Below, piece by piece: positions 53,396 to 63,122 of a DNA stretch of 64,000 nucleotides. The stretch comes from DAISIL01 sp036822015 (GTDB lineage Bacteria; Bacteroidota; Bacteroidia; Cytophagales; Bernardetiaceae), in NCBI GenBank assembly GCA_036822015.1, contig DAISIL010000003.1, forward strand, positions 1 through 64,000. The letters are read 5' to 3'. Under the pieces are notes generated by a model. The model ran no database searches. It was given only the letters and a program-made list of their open reading frames with translations, and was not told the origin of the DNA. Position 1 is the first letter of the stretch. Every line of letters begins with the position of its first letter. Made by a program: the position numbers and the translations under genes.

Positions 53396-53842
53396 ATGGA
53401 TGCATTAAGCTATAAAACGCAACATGCCAACGCCTCCACTGTTCAAAAAGAATGGTGGGTCGTCGATGCCGAGGGGATGGTGCTGGGACGTTTGTGCAGC
53501 GAGGTAGCCAAGCTACTACGCGGCAAACACAAGCCTAGCTATACCCCTAACGTCGATTGCGGCGACAAGGTAGTGGTCATCAACGCGGACAAAATCCGCT
53601 TGACCGGAAAAAAATGGACGGATCGTCCGATCATCACCCACAGTGGGCATCCAGGCGGACAAAAACGCCGCACGCCCATGCAGGTCATGCAAAAAGACCC
53701 GACCAAGCTCGTCGAAATCGCGGCGAAGGGGATGCTCCCCAAAAGCCGACTCGGGCGCGTATTGTTCAAAAATTTACACGTCGTTGCGGGGCCCGAACAC
53801 AAGTACGAGGCACAGCAACCCAAAGTCTGGAAAATCAACTAA
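53396..53842 (+). CDS. rplM: 50S ribosomal protein uL13
   Basis: 148 residues; LSYKTQHANASTVQKEWWVV, AEGMVLGRLCSEVAKLLRGKHKPSYTPNVDCGD and KMLPKSRLGRVLFKNLHV-type segments are typical of uL13. First gene of the ribosomal cluster; rpsI starts 3 bases after its stop. Confidence 0.97.
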   Translation: MDALSYKTQHANASTVQKEWWVVDAEGMVLGRLCSEVAKLLRGKHKPSYTPNVDCGDKVVVINADKIRLTGKKWTDRPIITHSGHPGGQKRRTPMQVMQKDPTKLVEIAAKGMLPKSRLGRVLFKNLHVVAGPEHKYEAQQPKVWKIN

Positions 53843-53845
53843 ACT

Positions 53846-54232
53846 ATGAGCAGCATTCAAGCCCTCGGCCGACGCAAAAAATCCGTTGCCCGGGTCTATA
53901 TGGCCCCCGGCGAAGGAACCATTACCGTCAATGGCCGCACATTTGAGGATTATTTCCCCACAGAAGTCTTGCGCATGACCGTGGCACGCCCCCTCGAGAT
54001 CACCGATAAAGCCAACGCTTTCGATCTGACGGTACGTGTACATGGCGGAGGCATCAAGGGACAAGCCGAAGCCGTCCGCTTAGGTATCTCCCGCGCCCTC
54101 CTGGAGGTAGATCAAACCTACCGTAGCAGTCTCAAGCCCGAAGGGTTTCTCACCCGAGATCCCCGTATGGTAGAACGTAAAAAGTACGGCCGACGCAAGG
54201 CACGCCGTCGTTTCCAGTTCAGCAAACGCTAA
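53846..54232 (+). CDS. rpsI: 30S ribosomal protein uS9
   Basis: 128 residues; [16 protein letters not shown] opening, [21 protein letters not shown] centre and the basic end [17 protein letters not shown] whose final Arg contacts P-site tRNA. Between rplM and rpsB as in many Bacteroidota. Confidence 0.97.
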   Translation: MSSIQALGRRKKSVARVYMAPGEGTITVNGRTFEDYFPTEVLRMTVARPLEITDKANAFDLTVRVHGGGIKGQAEAVRLGISRALLEVDQTYRSSLKPEGFLTRDPRMVERKKYGRRKARRRFQFSKR

Positions 54233-54253
54233 TCTTTATTTTCTTTTCGATTT

Positions 54254-55087
54254 ATGAACGTTACGTACAAAGAATTACTCGATGCAGGTGTTCATTATGG
54301 ACACTTAAAGCGGAAATGGAATCCGAAAATGGCGCCCTATATCTTTATGGAGCGGAACGGAATCCACGTCATCGACCTCAACAAGACGCTTACTAGCCTT
54401 ACTCGGGCTTGTGAGATCGCCAAGGGGATGACGCGCGACGGACGCAAGATTATGTTTGTGGCCACCAAAAAACAAGCCCGTGAGATTGTCTCGCAGGAAG
54501 CCACCCGTATAGGAATGCCGTTCGTTACTGAACGTTGGTTGGGCGGTATGCTCACCAACTTTAATACGGTCAAGAAGTCGCTTAAAAAGCTCTCTTCGAT
54601 CGACAAAATGATGAAAAGTGAAAGCTATCAGAACCTGGCCAAGCGCGAGCGTTTGATGATTAGCCGCCAGAAGGAGAAACTGGAGCGCATCCTGGGAGGG
54701 ATCGCCAACGAAAACCGTCTTCCATCAGCTATTTTTGTCGTGGATATTTCGCGGGAGCATATCGCCGTGAAGGAAGCCCGTAAACTCAACATCCCTGTCT
54801 TTGCCCTCGTCGATACCAATTCCGACCCTTCGTTGGCTGACTATGCCATCCCCGGAAATGACGATGCCTATAAGTCCATCGCCTTGATAACCAGAGCGTT
54901 CTCCCAAGCTATCGAAGTTGGACTCAACGAGCGAAAGCAAGAGCGCGAGGAAAACAAGCGCAAGGAAGAGGAGTCTAAGAAGAAAGCCATGGATCAGAAC
55001 CCCGAAGCTGCCGAGGTAGCCGAGGCCATGGCCGCCAAGCAAGACCTTGACAACGAAGCCACACCCACCCAAGAAACCGAGCAATAA
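54254..55087 (+). CDS. rpsB: 30S ribosomal protein uS2
   Basis: 277 residues; YKELLDAGVHYGHLKRKWNPKMAPYI opening (split by position), FVATKKQAREIV, RWLGGMLTNF and AIPGNDDA signatures. The last 50 residues are a charged helical extension (QEREENKRKEEESKKKAMD) longer than in E. coli. It ends 11 bases before the small coiled-coil gene. Confidence 0.96.
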   Translation: MNVTYKELLDAGVHYGHLKRKWNPKMAPYIFMERNGIHVIDLNKTLTSLTRACEIAKGMTRDGRKIMFVATKKQAREIVSQEATRIGMPFVTERWLGGMLTNFNTVKKSLKKLSSIDKMMKSESYQNLAKRERLMISRQKEKLERILGGIANENRLPSAIFVVDISREHIAVKEARKLNIPVFALVDTNSDPSLADYAIPGNDDAYKSIALITRAFSQAIEVGLNERKQEREENKRKEEESKKKAMDQNPEAAEVAEAMAAKQDLDNEATPTQETEQ

Positions 55088-55098
55088 GACCGACACTC

Positions 55099-55323
55099 AT
55101 GGAAGAGATCAAAGAACAAAAAGCTAAGCTAGAGCAAACCCTTGCCGAACTCAAAGGTAAGCAGGCCGATTTTTTCAAAAAGAAAAAAGCCGACCGAGAC
55201 CCCGACGCTATCCAAGAGATTCGTCGACAGATCAACCAAGCTAAGCAGGAGGTCAAACGCCTCTACCGACCAAACAAAAAAACAGCTACGCCTTCGGATA
55301 CTAATGCCGAAACAGAAGCCTAA
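55099..55323 (+). CDS. Small Lys-rich coiled-coil protein between rpsB and tsf
   Basis: 74 residues, almost entirely a charged coiled coil (MEEIKEQKAKLEQTLAELKG, KQINQAKQEVKRLY-like end QINQAKQEVKRLYRPNKK), with a disordered acidic tail. It is 11 bases after rpsB and is followed by a terminator, so it is the last gene of the ribosomal operon. I do not recognise a family; a ribosome- or RNA-associated role is only suggested by location and charge. Confidence 0.75.
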   Translation: MEEIKEQKAKLEQTLAELKGKQADFFKKKKADRDPDAIQEIRRQINQAKQEVKRLYRPNKKTATPSDTNAETEA

Positions 55324-55339
55324 TCTTTCTACCTTTGTG

Positions 55340-55388
55340 AACTGATATTGCCCCAGCCAAAAGCAGGAGCAGTATCAGTTTTTTGTTT
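55340..55388 (+). terminator. Terminator between the rpsB operon and tsf
   Basis: 12-base arms AACTGATATTGC and GCAGTATCAGTT (55340-55351, 55369-55380, one wobble), followed by TTTTGTTTTTTT. It splits the small ORF from tsf, which would then be transcribed separately or by attenuation. Confidence 0.85.
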
Positions 55389-55419
55389 TTTTAAACCCTT
55401 CAACACATCCCCAAAAATC

Positions 55420-56250
55420 ATGGCAATCACGGCAAAAGATGTCAATAAGTTGCGCCAAATGACCGGTGCAGGTATGATGGACTGCAAAAAAGCACTCGTA
55501 GAAGCCGAAGGCGACTTCGAGGCTGCTATTGATATCCTTCGCAAACGCGGACAAAAACTTTCCGCCAAAAGGGCAGACAAGGAAGCTGCCGAAGGCTCCG
55601 TTTTCGTAGAAACTTTCGCTGACGATCAGCAGGGTATCCTGATCGCCCTCAACTGTGAAACCGATTTTGTCGCCAAAAACGATGACTTTGTCCGCCTCGG
55701 CAATACCATCCTGGCCCAAGCAGTTGCGCACCAACCCGCTACCAAGGAAGACCTTCTGGCTATCGAGGTAGAGGGACGCAAAATCGAAGACCACCTGACC
55801 GAACTCGTCGGAAAAATCGGCGAAAAGATCGAATTATCTGCCTATGAACACCTGACAGCAGAGCGCGTTGTCTCCTATGTTCACGCTGGCGCAAAACTCG
55901 GTGTATTGGTAGCACTCACCAACGTAGGCGAGGCAGATTACCCAACCATCGGACGAAATATCGGTATGCAGATTGCGGCCATGAACCCCATTGCCGTCGA
56001 TGAAACCGGTGTAGATGCAGCTACGCAGGCCCGTGAACTCGAAATCGCTCGCGATAAAGCCAAGCAGGAGGGCAAACCCGAGCAGATGCTCGACAAAATT
56101 GCCCAGGGGGCTTTGAAGAAATACTTCAAAGAAAACACCCTTTTGAGCCAAGCCTTTGTCAAAGAACCGAAGTCGTCTGTTCAGGATTATCTCAATCAAG
56201 CCAACAAGGGCATGACCGTAACGACGTTCAAGCGCGTGGCTTTGGGATAA
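55420..56250 (+). CDS. tsf: Elongation factor Ts
   Basis: 276 residues; guanine-nucleotide exchange factor for EF-Tu. The N-terminal UBA-like domain has VNKLRQMTGAGMMDCKKALV, the core has ETDFVAKNDDFVRL, and the C-terminal domain ends SVQDYLNQANKGMTV. The start is ATG 55420; the longer frame would run through the terminator. Confidence 0.96.
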   Translation: MAITAKDVNKLRQMTGAGMMDCKKALVEAEGDFEAAIDILRKRGQKLSAKRADKEAAEGSVFVETFADDQQGILIALNCETDFVAKNDDFVRLGNTILAQAVAHQPATKEDLLAIEVEGRKIEDHLTELVGKIGEKIELSAYEHLTAERVVSYVHAGAKLGVLVALTNVGEADYPTIGRNIGMQIAAMNPIAVDETGVDAATQARELEIARDKAKQEGKPEQMLDKIAQGALKKYFKENTLLSQAFVKEPKSSVQDYLNQANKGMTVTTFKRVALG

Positions 56251-56269
56251 AAAAGCAACGGAGCAACAG

Positions 56270-56319
56270 AAACCTTACTTGCTTTTGCCTTTTTGGGAAA
56301 AGTGAGTAAGGTTTTTTTT
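56270..56319 (+). terminator. Terminator of tsf
   Basis: Arms AAACCTTACT and AGTAAGGTTT (56270-56279, 56305-56314), with more pairing inside, followed by a run of T. It touches the stop of the convergent gene and may serve both strands. Confidence 0.85.
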
Positions 56320-56764
56320 ATCGCAAGCTACCCACAAAAACTTTGAGTTGGTCGATGAGGTCTAAGGTAACCTGAAACGAAAACTGCCGTTCCAGGCGCG
56401 AAAGTATCGACTTGTCGTATGACTTTCCAGAGGCTTTGATCTGCATAAAGACCTGATTGTATTGGTTTTGCTCAATTAAGGCCAGCAAATCNNNNNNNNN
56501 NTCTGCCTCCGCCCTTGATGGCTCTCCGGAGCAAAGGTCATCGAGCAGCAGGTGTAGCTGTGCCGAAAGCTGATGCTGGGCCGTTTCGTAGTCGCGGGTA
56601 TCCATGAGGCTACGCTCGCGTTGATAGCGGCGAAAACTAGCCGAGAGGCGGTCGCGGAGTTGTTCCAATTCCGGTTCATGTCCCAGATCAAGTGCATTGA
56701 GTTCGTTGAATAAGGATTGGAACTTGGCATCCTTGAATAGCTGTTTTAGTTTTTGGCAGTTCAT
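56318..56764 (-). CDS. Effector-associated-domain-like protein (contains an assembly gap)
   Basis: About 148 residues, interrupted by 10 Ns at 56492-56501. The N-terminal part (MNCQKLKQLFKDAKFQSLFN, then ELEQLRDRLSASFRRYQRER and TAQHQLSAQLHLLLDDL) has the helix pattern of EAD-type adaptor domains, near EAD11. After the gap, LLALIEQNQYNQVFMQIKASG begins a similar second helical unit. Both sides are in the same frame if the gap length is right, and both look coding. Such domains normally link to effectors such as proteases or NTPases in bacterial conflict systems; here no effector is attached. Family call is from pattern, not a search. Confidence 0.55.
   Translation of the reverse strand: MNCQKLKQLFKDAKFQSLFNELNALDLGHEPELEQLRDRLSASFRRYQRERSLMDTRDYETAQHQLSAQLHLLLDDLCSGEPSRAEAXXXXDLLALIEQNQYNQVFMQIKASGKSYDKSILSRLERQFSFQVTLDLIDQLKVFVGSLR
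56492..56501. other. Assembly gap (10 Ns)
   Basis: Ten undetermined bases within the EAD-like gene. Ten is not a multiple of three, but the frame on both sides agrees with exactly ten bases being missing, so the length may be real. Confidence 0.95.
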
Positions 56765-56821
56765 CAAAAAAAAGATTTAGTCTTTGGTGAAAAACGCAAA
56801 TGGGTGATAGATGTTTAGCGA

Positions 56822-57529
56822 CTAATGATCGCTGTCCAATAATTTTTCGACAACATTTCCTTTCAAGATCACAATCACTGTTGGCGTAACGACGCTGTTG
56901 GTGTGTAGCGTAACCGCTTCATGGCCTTGTCCAGTTTGCTGGGGATTGTACATGATTTCGATGGTCTTTGTTTTACCCGAATGAATCTGCATACCCGCAT
57001 AAGAGACTAAATGTACACAGTTGCACGCCGACGTAACGGAGTGGATGTTGAGGTATTTTTTGCCGGTATTGGTAAGGGCTATCTTCTGCTTTACCTGCGT
57101 CCATTTGGGGATATTTCCCAGGTCGATGGTATCTTTTTCGAGGACTGGGCGAGGTGCTTCGCTGGGGTCGGGTAGGGCAATGCCGCGTATGAGTAACGGG
57201 AAATCGGGACGGCTGGCATTGGAATAGACATGGATATTTTTGAAAAAGTTGCCCTCATGTCCTTGGCTATCGTAGCTCACAGCTACAAAACCGCTATCCT
57301 GGGGCATCACGGGATCAGTTGTCCAGCGGATGTTGGTACAGCCACAGGCAGCATCTACTTTGTTGATGATGAGGGGGTTATCTCCGGTATTTTTGAAGTG
57401 AAAAACGTGTGTAACTGTATCTCCGACCACAAAAGGCGCAAACTCATGTACTTCGGCATCAAAGATGATAACCTGCGCCATCACGGGTAGGGCGCACATC
57501 CAACAAAGTAAGCCGTAAAATAATTTCAT
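56822..57529 (-). CDS. DUF1573 exported protein
   Basis: 235 residues with a signal peptide (MKLFYGLLCWMCALPVMAQ) and two Ig-like (ASH/DUF1573) units: HFKNTGDNPLIINKVDAACGCT near 45-65 and ALTNTGKKYLNIHSVTSACNC near 150-170, each with the usual Cys-x-Cys. Such proteins are common in Bacteroidota and act in the periplasm; function unknown. Confidence 0.85.
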   Translation of the reverse strand: MKLFYGLLCWMCALPVMAQVIIFDAEVHEFAPFVVGDTVTHVFHFKNTGDNPLIINKVDAACGCTNIRWTTDPVMPQDSGFVAVSYDSQGHEGNFFKNIHVYSNASRPDFPLLIRGIALPDPSEAPRPVLEKDTIDLGNIPKWTQVKQKIALTNTGKKYLNIHSVTSACNCVHLVSYAGMQIHSGKTKTIEIMYNPQQTGQGHEAVTLHTNSVVTPTVIVILKGNVVEKLLDSDH

Positions 57530-57601
57530 CTTTTTTCCGTCAAGATAAAAAAACTTCTTATCTTTTGAATGTTTTTAACGATCTTTTATCCAAACAAAGC
57601 A

Positions 57602-60600
57602 ATGAAAAACTTTTTGCGTATTATCTGGGTGGTCTGGATGTGTGCTGCCTGTTCGGGCAATAAAAATCAGCTCGTAATTACGGCGCAAAACTTCGGTGAG
57701 CAGATCGCCGAACAGCAAAATCTAAATTTTACTTTTGATCGGGAGGTAGCACCCGTAGAACTGCTCAACCAGTGGTCGGAGACGGCTTATCTAGACATTC
57801 AGCCACCGGTAGCGGGAATGTTTCGTTGGGAAAGCACACGAACGCTCGTCTTTTCGCCCGAAGTAGGCTTTGCACCGAATACAGACTACACGGCATTTTT
57901 TACAGATGAAGTTACAAAAATTGCTACTATTCCTGAAACACAATTACCCAAAGAAAAAACAATCAAATTTCATACGCCTTATCTGGGGCTGATGGGTGTA
58001 AATGCTTTTTGGGGAGCCAACGCACAAGACAAAGCCGAGTTACGGCTACAAATGAACTTCAACTATGACATTGATCCCGAACAACTCAAAGACTTGATCG
58101 CCGTCAAGATCGCGGGTTATGAGATCGGATATTTGATTGAAAGCACAGGTATAGGGCGTTCGATACGCTTGATTTTGAAAGGAAATAAAGCTCCCAGCGA
58201 TCTGGCCAAACAAAAAATTGCCCTGAACATCAAGCCTGGGTTGCGTCTGCCCGGTGCCGAGGAGGTTTCTGCCAAGGCGATTGCTTTTGAGACCACCGTG
58301 CCATCTATTGATCGCTTTGAAGTGATACAAGTAGAAGAAATTCAGGATGATGACCGGCTGTATATCAAAGTCAGTACCAACCAGGCACTGGGGCTTTCCC
58401 CCGACCAGATCAAACGCCATGTAACTTTGTTCGAGGAGGGCAGTAGCCCGACGAAAAAGCAGATGAGCATAGAGATCGAAAAGCTCGATGTGGGCTTTTT
58501 GGTCAAGGGCAACTTTGAGAAAGACAAAGCCTACGGGCTTACGATTACAAAATCCATCACGAGTATTTTTGACAAAAACTTGGCGGGCAATTATGAGCAA
58601 AAACTGATCTTTGGAAAAGTAACACCTTCGATTGCATTTCCCGAAACAAAGGCCAGTTATTTGAGCAGCCGAGGGGAACAAAACATCGGCATACGTATCA
58701 CACAACTGCCCGAGGTAAACATTCAAGTTTTTAAAATCTATGAAAACAACATTAAGCATTTTCTTTACCATGAAGTGGGCTACTATCAGTACAGCGGGCA
58801 AGTGGGTAGCTATTACAGCGATTATAGCCAATACGGTGATTTGATCTATGACCAGACGGTAAAAACCCAAAGTTTGGCACAAAATGGCGACCTGCGATTG
58901 ATTCAGATGCGCGACTTGACCCGCCTGGATAGCAAGCCCTTCAAGGGGATTTATATGTTGCGTGTCATGGATCCCTCCTCGCGCTGGATCAGTGATGCCC
59001 GCCTGGTGAGCGTCTCCGATATGGGTTTTATCGCCAAGGCCACCGAAGATGAGGTGCTGGTCTTTGTCAATTCAATTATTGATGGCACGCCCGTATCTGG
59101 TGCCGAGGTTACGCTGATTAGCAGTAATAATCAGGAAATTTTGAAAGCCAGTAGCAATAGTGAAGGAGTGGCGCGTTTTGCGGACATCTCACAAAAAATG
59201 CCTGGCTTTGAGGTAGCCATGGTTACGGCCAAAAAAGATGAAGAATTTAACTATATGCTCTTTCGGCATAACGCTCTGGATGCCAGCCAGTGGAGCCGCT
59301 CGACTTTGCAGGGTATCCAGACCGAAAAGGGAAGCTATCAGGCCTTTATTTACGGCCCTCGCAATCTCTATCGCCCCGGCGAAACTGTGCCGCTCAAGAC
59401 CCTCGTGCAAAGCCTGGATTGGAAACCCGTAGCGGATATGCTCATCAAGTTTGATCTCAAGCTACCCAACGGTAAGGTTATGTATTCCCGCAAAGGAGAG
59501 TTGAGCAAAAACGGTACGCTCGAAACACAATTTGAGTTGCCGCCAAATGCCGTTACGGGTGCGTACACGGCTGAGGTTCTCACCTCAAACAACGCACTGA
59601 TAGGGAGCTATAACCTTAATGTTGAGGATTTTATCCCGGATCGTATCAAGGTAAATGCACGCCTCAACCAAACGGCTATCAACGTTGGAGAGCAAGTACA
59701 ATTCACAGCAGAAGCCCTCAACTTGTTTGGGCCACCGGCGGCCAATCGCAGCTACGAAGTTGATTTGTGGTTTGAGGAGGCGGATTTTCATCCAGCACCC
59801 AAAGACCCCGACTACCGAGATTTTAGCTTTGCTTTGAGCCGAGGAGCGCAGGCAGTCTATGAGATGAACAGCCGAAGAGAAGGCAAAACCGATGAAAACG
59901 GAAAAATTACCGAATCTTTTGTAACCGATGCCAGTTATCGCAACATAGGAGCGATCAATGGCAATGTCAGCGTTACGGTTTTTGATGAAACGGGCCGCCC
60001 CGTAGAAAACCGGCAGCGTTTTCAGCTCTTCACACAAAACGCTTTTGCGGGCATCAAGGGGCTGGATAGTTATTGGATCGGGACAAACCAAAAGATCAGT
60101 TTTCCTGTCGCTCTCCTGGATCGGGAGGGACGAGCGGCCAGCAGTCAGGTGCGCGTGGTAGTGGAGCGCAGCGAGTGGCAAAGTGTCCTCGAAAAAGACT
60201 ACTCGGGCAGTTATCGCTATGTCTCCCGCGAAAAAGTGATCTCGGAGACCGAAACAACGATCAATATCAGCGGGCGAGGGCAGTTTAATTTTACGCCTAA
60301 CCATTCGGGCTATCACGTTGTGAAGGTCTTTCTGCCTGGGGCGAAGGCTTGCGTGAGTACGTCGTTTTATGCTTATGGTTACGGAGCGCAAGCGTCTGCT
60401 TTTGAGGTCAGCAAGGAGGGACAAATCCAGATGGTACTGGATAAGGAAAGCTACCGCGTCGGTGATAAAGCTAAGGTGCTATTCAAGACCCCTTTTTCGG
60501 GGCAGATGCTCGTAACGATTGAGCGAGATCGCCTGATTGAGTACCGCTACGTAACGGTCAAGGAACGCTCGGCGGCCCTAGAGTTCACGCTCACAGAGGC

Positions 60601-63025
60601 ACATCTACCCAATGCCTACATCACGGCTACACTCATCAAGCCATTGAAAAACAAAGACTTGCCCCTGACCGTAGCCTACGGCATCGAAGGTTTTGGCGTA
60701 GAAAGCTCTGGCTACCAGATGCCCATCACGATTGAGGCGGCAGGCAAGTCGCGCTCACGCAAGCAGCAGACGGTTCAGGTCAAAGCAGAGCCAAATGCAG
60801 AGGTTACCGTAGCCGTCGTCGATGAGGGCATCTTGCAGATCAAGCGATACCGTAGCCCCGATCCGGTGGCGTATTTTTTTCAGCCACGTGCCTTGCAGGT
60901 GAGCAGTTACAACGTCTATCCGAGGCTTTTTCCCGAGATCACTCTGGGGCAGGATCGCTTTGGCGCCGGCGATTACGACCTCGGGCAGCGCACCAACCCC
61001 ATGCAAAACAACCGCGTCAAGCCCGTTGCGCTTTGGAGCCAAACCCTGACCACGGACAGCAAGGGCAAAGCCAATTACACCTTCGAGATACCCGAGTTTT
61101 CGGGGAGCCTCCGTGTGATGGTGGTGGGCGTAAAGGGCAGCAAGACCGGCTCGGCCGAGCATCAGTTGCAGGTGGCGGATCCGTTGGTGGTGAGTGCAGG
61201 GGTTCCGCGCTTTCTTAGCCCAGGCGACCGCGCCCGCATCCCCGTAACGATCGCTAACACAACCGATAAGACCACCGAAGCAAGTGTATCCTTGGCCGTT
61301 TCGGGGCAGCTTTCGAGCGGTAGCACCCCGCAGCAAGTATCCATTCCGGCACAATCCGAGCGGCAGGTCTATTTCGATGTTGTGGCAAAGGAGACCATCG
61401 GCACGGGAACGATTCAGGCCATCGCCCAGACGAGCCAGGAGAAGTTCCCCCAAACGATAGAGATCAGCATCCGGCCCAGCACGTCGCTCTTGAAGCAGAG
61501 CGGCTCGGGTATGGTGGAAGGGGGCAAGTCGGCTACGGTCAGTTTGTCTCACGATTTTGTGCCGGCTTCGGCTAAGGCTAAATTGGTGGTCAGTAAGTCG
61601 CCCATCGTTGCCTTCACGAAGTCCTTCGATGCGCTGGTGCGCTATCCCCACGGATGCGTAGAGCAGACGGTGTCGGCGGCGTTTCCGCAGCTGTATTTGC
61701 GGGAGCTGGCCCAGTCGTTGGGTGGATACCCGGAGCAGCACGTGCAAGCCGCGATCACGAAACTACAATCTATGCAGTTGTACGATGGTTCGTTGAGCTA
61801 CTGGCCCGGCGACTATACGCCTAGCTGGTGGGGTACGGCTTACGCGACCAACTTTGTGATGGAGGCCAAAAAGGCGGGTTATCAGGTCGATGAGCAGTTT
61901 TTGGAGGGATTGCTGAACTATCTCTCCGAGCAGGTGCGCCGCAAGTCCACGAACGACTACTACTATTTTGATGGACAGGGGCAGCGCGTGGTGCGTCAGA
62001 TCGCTGATCGCTCGGTGTTTTATTCGCTGTACGTCCTGGCCATGTCCGGACAAAAAGACCGCTCCACGATGAACTACTACAAAGCCCGCCCCGAACTCCT
62101 CTCACTCGATAGCCGTTACCTCTTGGCAGCGACTTACAAGCGCATCGGGGATAACAAAAGTTTTCAAACATTGCTACCCAAAGCCTTCACAGGGGAGCGT
62201 GCCGAAAATGCTTTGGGCGGAAATTTTTATTCCTACATCCGAGATATGGCTATCGCCCTCAACACGCTCATCGAAACCGACCCGAATAACCCCCAAATTG
62301 GCACACTGGCCCAGCAGCTTTCGGAGCAACTCAAAACGCAGCCTTACCTCAACACCCAGGAGATGGCTTTCTCCTTGTTGGCTCTCGGCAAGGTAGCTCG
62401 GCAGGCAAACCAAAGCCAAATCACGGCTACCCTCAAGATGAACGGGCAGACAATCGCCAACTTTCAGGGCAAAGATATTGTCCTCCAAAAAAGCGACCTA
62501 GCCAACAACACCCTCGCTATCCAGACGACCGGACAAGGCAAGCTCTACTACTTCTGGGAGGTCTCGGGTTTGAGTGCCTCCGGACGCTATACAGAGGAGG
62601 ATAGCTACCTCAAAGTGCGCAAACGCTTCTTTGATCGCAACGGCAACCCACTGACAAACAAAGACTTTCAGCAAAACGATCTGATCGTTGTCCAGCTTTC
62701 CTTACAGACACTCAACAACCTCAACCGCATCGAAAACGTCGTTGTTACGGATATGCTCCCTGCCGGATTTGAGATCGAAAACCCGCGCCTTAGCCAGGGC
62801 AGTGCCATGCCCTGGATCAAAGATGCCGCCAGCCCCGAACACTACGATTACCGCGACGACCGCGTGAACCTCTTCACGACAGCCACCGTACAGCCGCAGT
62901 ATTTCTACTACACCGTCCGGGCGGTATCCACGGGGACGTTCCGTATGGGGCCCGTCAGTGCCGATGCGATGTACAACGGCGCGTATCATTCCTACTTCGG
63001 TGCCGACGAGGTGGTAGTCAGGTAA
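57602..63025 (+). CDS. Alpha-2-macroglobulin family lipoprotein
   Basis: 1807 residues. A lipoprotein signal peptide (MKNFLRIIWVVWMCAACSGN, lipobox Cys) leads into MG domains, a bait-region-like stretch and the thioester domain. The thioester motif is YPHGCVEQTVSAAFPQ near 1350, with the Cys and Gln intact, so covalent protease trapping is possible. A C-terminal receptor-like domain follows (NLNRIENVVVTDMLPAGFEI near 1715). Bacterial homologues sit in the periplasm and protect against foreign proteases. No pbpC is adjacent, unlike in enterobacteria. Confidence 0.93.
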   Translation: MKNFLRIIWVVWMCAACSGNKNQLVITAQNFGEQIAEQQNLNFTFDREVAPVELLNQWSETAYLDIQPPVAGMFRWESTRTLVFSPEVGFAPNTDYTAFFTDEVTKIATIPETQLPKEKTIKFHTPYLGLMGVNAFWGANAQDKAELRLQMNFNYDIDPEQLKDLIAVKIAGYEIGYLIESTGIGRSIRLILKGNKAPSDLAKQKIALNIKPGLRLPGAEEVSAKAIAFETTVPSIDRFEVIQVEEIQDDDRLYIKVSTNQALGLSPDQIKRHVTLFEEGSSPTKKQMSIEIEKLDVGFLVKGNFEKDKAYGLTITKSITSIFDKNLAGNYEQKLIFGKVTPSIAFPETKASYLSSRGEQNIGIRITQLPEVNIQVFKIYENNIKHFLYHEVGYYQYSGQVGSYYSDYSQYGDLIYDQTVKTQSLAQNGDLRLIQMRDLTRLDSKPFKGIYMLRVMDPSSRWISDARLVSVSDMGFIAKATEDEVLVFVNSIIDGTPVSGAEVTLISSNNQEILKASSNSEGVARFADISQKMPGFEVAMVTAKKDEEFNYMLFRHNALDASQWSRSTLQGIQTEKGSYQAFIYGPRNLYRPGETVPLKTLVQSLDWKPVADMLIKFDLKLPNGKVMYSRKGELSKNGTLETQFELPPNAVTGAYTAEVLTSNNALIGSYNLNVEDFIPDRIKVNARLNQTAINVGEQVQFTAEALNLFGPPAANRSYEVDLWFEEADFHPAPKDPDYRDFSFALSRGAQAVYEMNSRREGKTDENGKITESFVTDASYRNIGAINGNVSVTVFDETGRPVENRQRFQLFTQNAFAGIKGLDSYWIGTNQKISFPVALLDREGRAASSQVRVVVERSEWQSVLEKDYSGSYRYVSREKVISETETTINISGRGQFNFTPNHSGYHVVKVFLPGAKACVSTSFYAYGYGAQASAFEVSKEGQIQMVLDKESYRVGDKAKVLFKTPFSGQMLVTIERDRLIEYRYVTVKERSAALEFTLTEAHLPNAYITATLIKPLKNKDLPLTVAYGIEGFGVESSGYQMPITIEAAGKSRSRKQQTVQVKAEPNAEVTVAVVDEGILQIKRYRSPDPVAYFFQPRALQVSSYNVYPRLFPEITLGQDRFGAGDYDLGQRTNPMQNNRVKPVALWSQTLTTDSKGKANYTFEIPEFSGSLRVMVVGVKGSKTGSAEHQLQVADPLVVSAGVPRFLSPGDRARIPVTIANTTDKTTEASVSLAVSGQLSSGSTPQQVSIPAQSERQVYFDVVAKETIGTGTIQAIAQTSQEKFPQTIEISIRPSTSLLKQSGSGMVEGGKSATVSLSHDFVPASAKAKLVVSKSPIVAFTKSFDALVRYPHGCVEQTVSAAFPQLYLRELAQSLGGYPEQHVQAAITKLQSMQLYDGSLSYWPGDYTPSWWGTAYATNFVMEAKKAGYQVDEQFLEGLLNYLSEQVRRKSTNDYYYFDGQGQRVVRQIADRSVFYSLYVLAMSGQKDRSTMNYYKARPELLSLDSRYLLAATYKRIGDNKSFQTLLPKAFTGERAENALGGNFYSYIRDMAIALNTLIETDPNNPQIGTLAQQLSEQLKTQPYLNTQEMAFSLLALGKVARQANQSQITATLKMNGQTIANFQGKDIVLQKSDLANNTLAIQTTGQGKLYYFWEVSGLSASGRYTEEDSYLKVRKRFFDRNGNPLTNKDFQQNDLIVVQLSLQTLNNLNRIENVVVTDMLPAGFEIENPRLSQGSAMPWIKDAASPEHYDYRDDRVNLFTTATVQPQYFYYTVRAVSTGTFRMGPVSADAMYNGAYHSYFGADEVVVR

Positions 63026-63034
63026 ACAAAAAAA

Positions 63035-63060
63035 TAGAGACGCTCTGTGGAACGTCTCTA
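63035..63060 (+). terminator. First hairpin after the macroglobulin gene
   Basis: TAGAGACG (63035-63042) pairs with CGTCTCTA (63053-63060), loop of 10 bases. No T-run follows, so it is the weaker of two consecutive hairpins. Confidence 0.5.
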
Positions 63061-63083
63061 CAAAAAATGTAATCAAGCTACCT

Positions 63084-63118
63084 GAGGCGCACAAGAACTG
63101 TTGTGCGTCTCTTTTTTT
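63084..63118 (+). terminator. Intrinsic terminator after the macroglobulin gene
   Basis: GAGGCGCACAA (63084-63094) pairs with TTGTGCGTCTC (63101-63111) with one wobble, loop of 6, then seven T residues. It sits just before the stop of the convergent glutamine synthetase gene. Confidence 0.85.
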
Positions 63119-63122
63119 GTTT

